This document shows, in pieces, positions 15,543-15,589 of a stretch of 15,589 nucleotides of DNA (position 1 is its first letter; every line of letters begins with the position of its first letter). The position numbers and the translations under genes were made by a program. Location of the stretch: NCBI RefSeq assembly GCF_937936435.1, contig NZ_CALDDG010000061.1, forward strand, positions 1 through 15,589, read 5' to 3'. A model generated the notes under the pieces. That model was not told the DNA's origin. It searched no databases and was given only the letters and a program-made list of their open reading frames with translations. This stretch comes from an uncultured Sulfuricurvum sp. Its GTDB lineage: Bacteria; Campylobacterota; Campylobacteria; Campylobacterales; Sulfurimonadaceae.

Positions 15543-15589
15543 AGATCGGAAGAGCGTCGTGTAGGGAAAGAGTGTAGATCTCGGTGGTC
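15543..15589. other. Illumina TruSeq adapter contamination at the contig end
   Basis: The final 47 bases begin AGATCGGAAGAGCGTCGTGT and continue as the reverse complement of the Illumina TruSeq universal adapter, which I know from memory. No mismatch is apparent over the 47 bases. The nhaD frame is conserved up to 15541 and the match starts at 15543, so the junction is sharp. A plus-strand frame running through it ends in GRASCRERV, a peptide commonly produced by this adapter. These bases should be trimmed and not translated. Confidence 0.97.

Noticed and set aside
15350..15577. A plus-strand frame ending in GRASCRERV
   Set aside because: It is antisense to nhaD and its end is encoded by the sequencing adapter.
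1..15589. CRISPR arrays, insertion sequences, tRNA or rRNA genes and prophage remnants
   Set aside because: No regularly spaced repeats, transposase or integrase frames, cloverleaf sequences or rRNA-like stretches were seen; nearly all bases belong to the ten housekeeping-style genes.

Overview
The window is a 15.6 kb end piece of a bacterial contig carrying ten protein genes (two of them cut by the window ends) and almost no free intergenic DNA. The gene families and their order point to Campylobacterota (Epsilonproteobacteria), plausibly a Sulfuricurvum- or Sulfurimonas-like organism. The main reasons are a tripartite efflux operon with the CmeDEF/HefABC order and protein sizes, a PutA without a DNA-binding domain next to PutP, and an NhaD antiporter. 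The assignment is inference; no rRNA or other marker gene is present.

Layout. At 1-320 is the C-terminal end of a GyrI-like effector-binding protein, probably an AraC-type regulator. At 445-1521 is an Old Yellow Enzyme-type ene reductase, whose 3' end overlaps by 15 bp a convergent RlmI/RlmK-like SAM methyltransferase (1507-2433, minus). A hairpin at 2483-2513 separates that from a minus-strand efflux operon. In transcription order the operon is a TolC-like outer membrane factor (7524-6292), a short periplasmic adaptor (6295-5561) and an RND pump (5552-2523). Divergent from it are a TetR/AcrR-family repressor (7627-8265) and, overlapping that by 8 bp, a HemN/HemW-like radical SAM protein (8258-9520). 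Five bases further on, convergent, is putP (11001-9526), overlapped by putA (14552-10986). Upstream of putA is nhaD (from the contig end to 14603). The last three genes are co-oriented and probably partly co-transcribed.

The best regulatory signal is the 102-bp divergent intergenic region 7525-7626. It holds a 41-bp imperfect palindrome that is also a 22-bp-period direct repeat. The palindrome lies over a strong-looking minus-strand promoter (TTGACA, 17 bp, TGtTACCAT) for the efflux operon. An extended -10 box (TGtTACAAT) sits seven bases before the tetR ATG, with no Shine-Dalgarno sequence, so the repressor mRNA is predicted to be leaderless.

Functionally, the nhaD-putA-putP block makes a coherent module: PutP imports proline with Na+, PutA oxidises proline to glutamate, and NhaD expels Na+ to maintain the gradient. 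The tolC-adaptor-RND/tetR block is a self-regulated multidrug or metabolite efflux system with an unexpected radical SAM passenger.

The last 47 bases (15543-15589) are not genomic. They match the Illumina TruSeq adapter and were left on the contig end, so nhaD is truncated by an assembly artefact and the true sequence stops at 15542. I did not find a convincing novel system, CRISPR array, mobile element or RNA gene. The interesting material is the regulatory architecture around tetR and the linkage of a radical SAM enzyme to efflux control.
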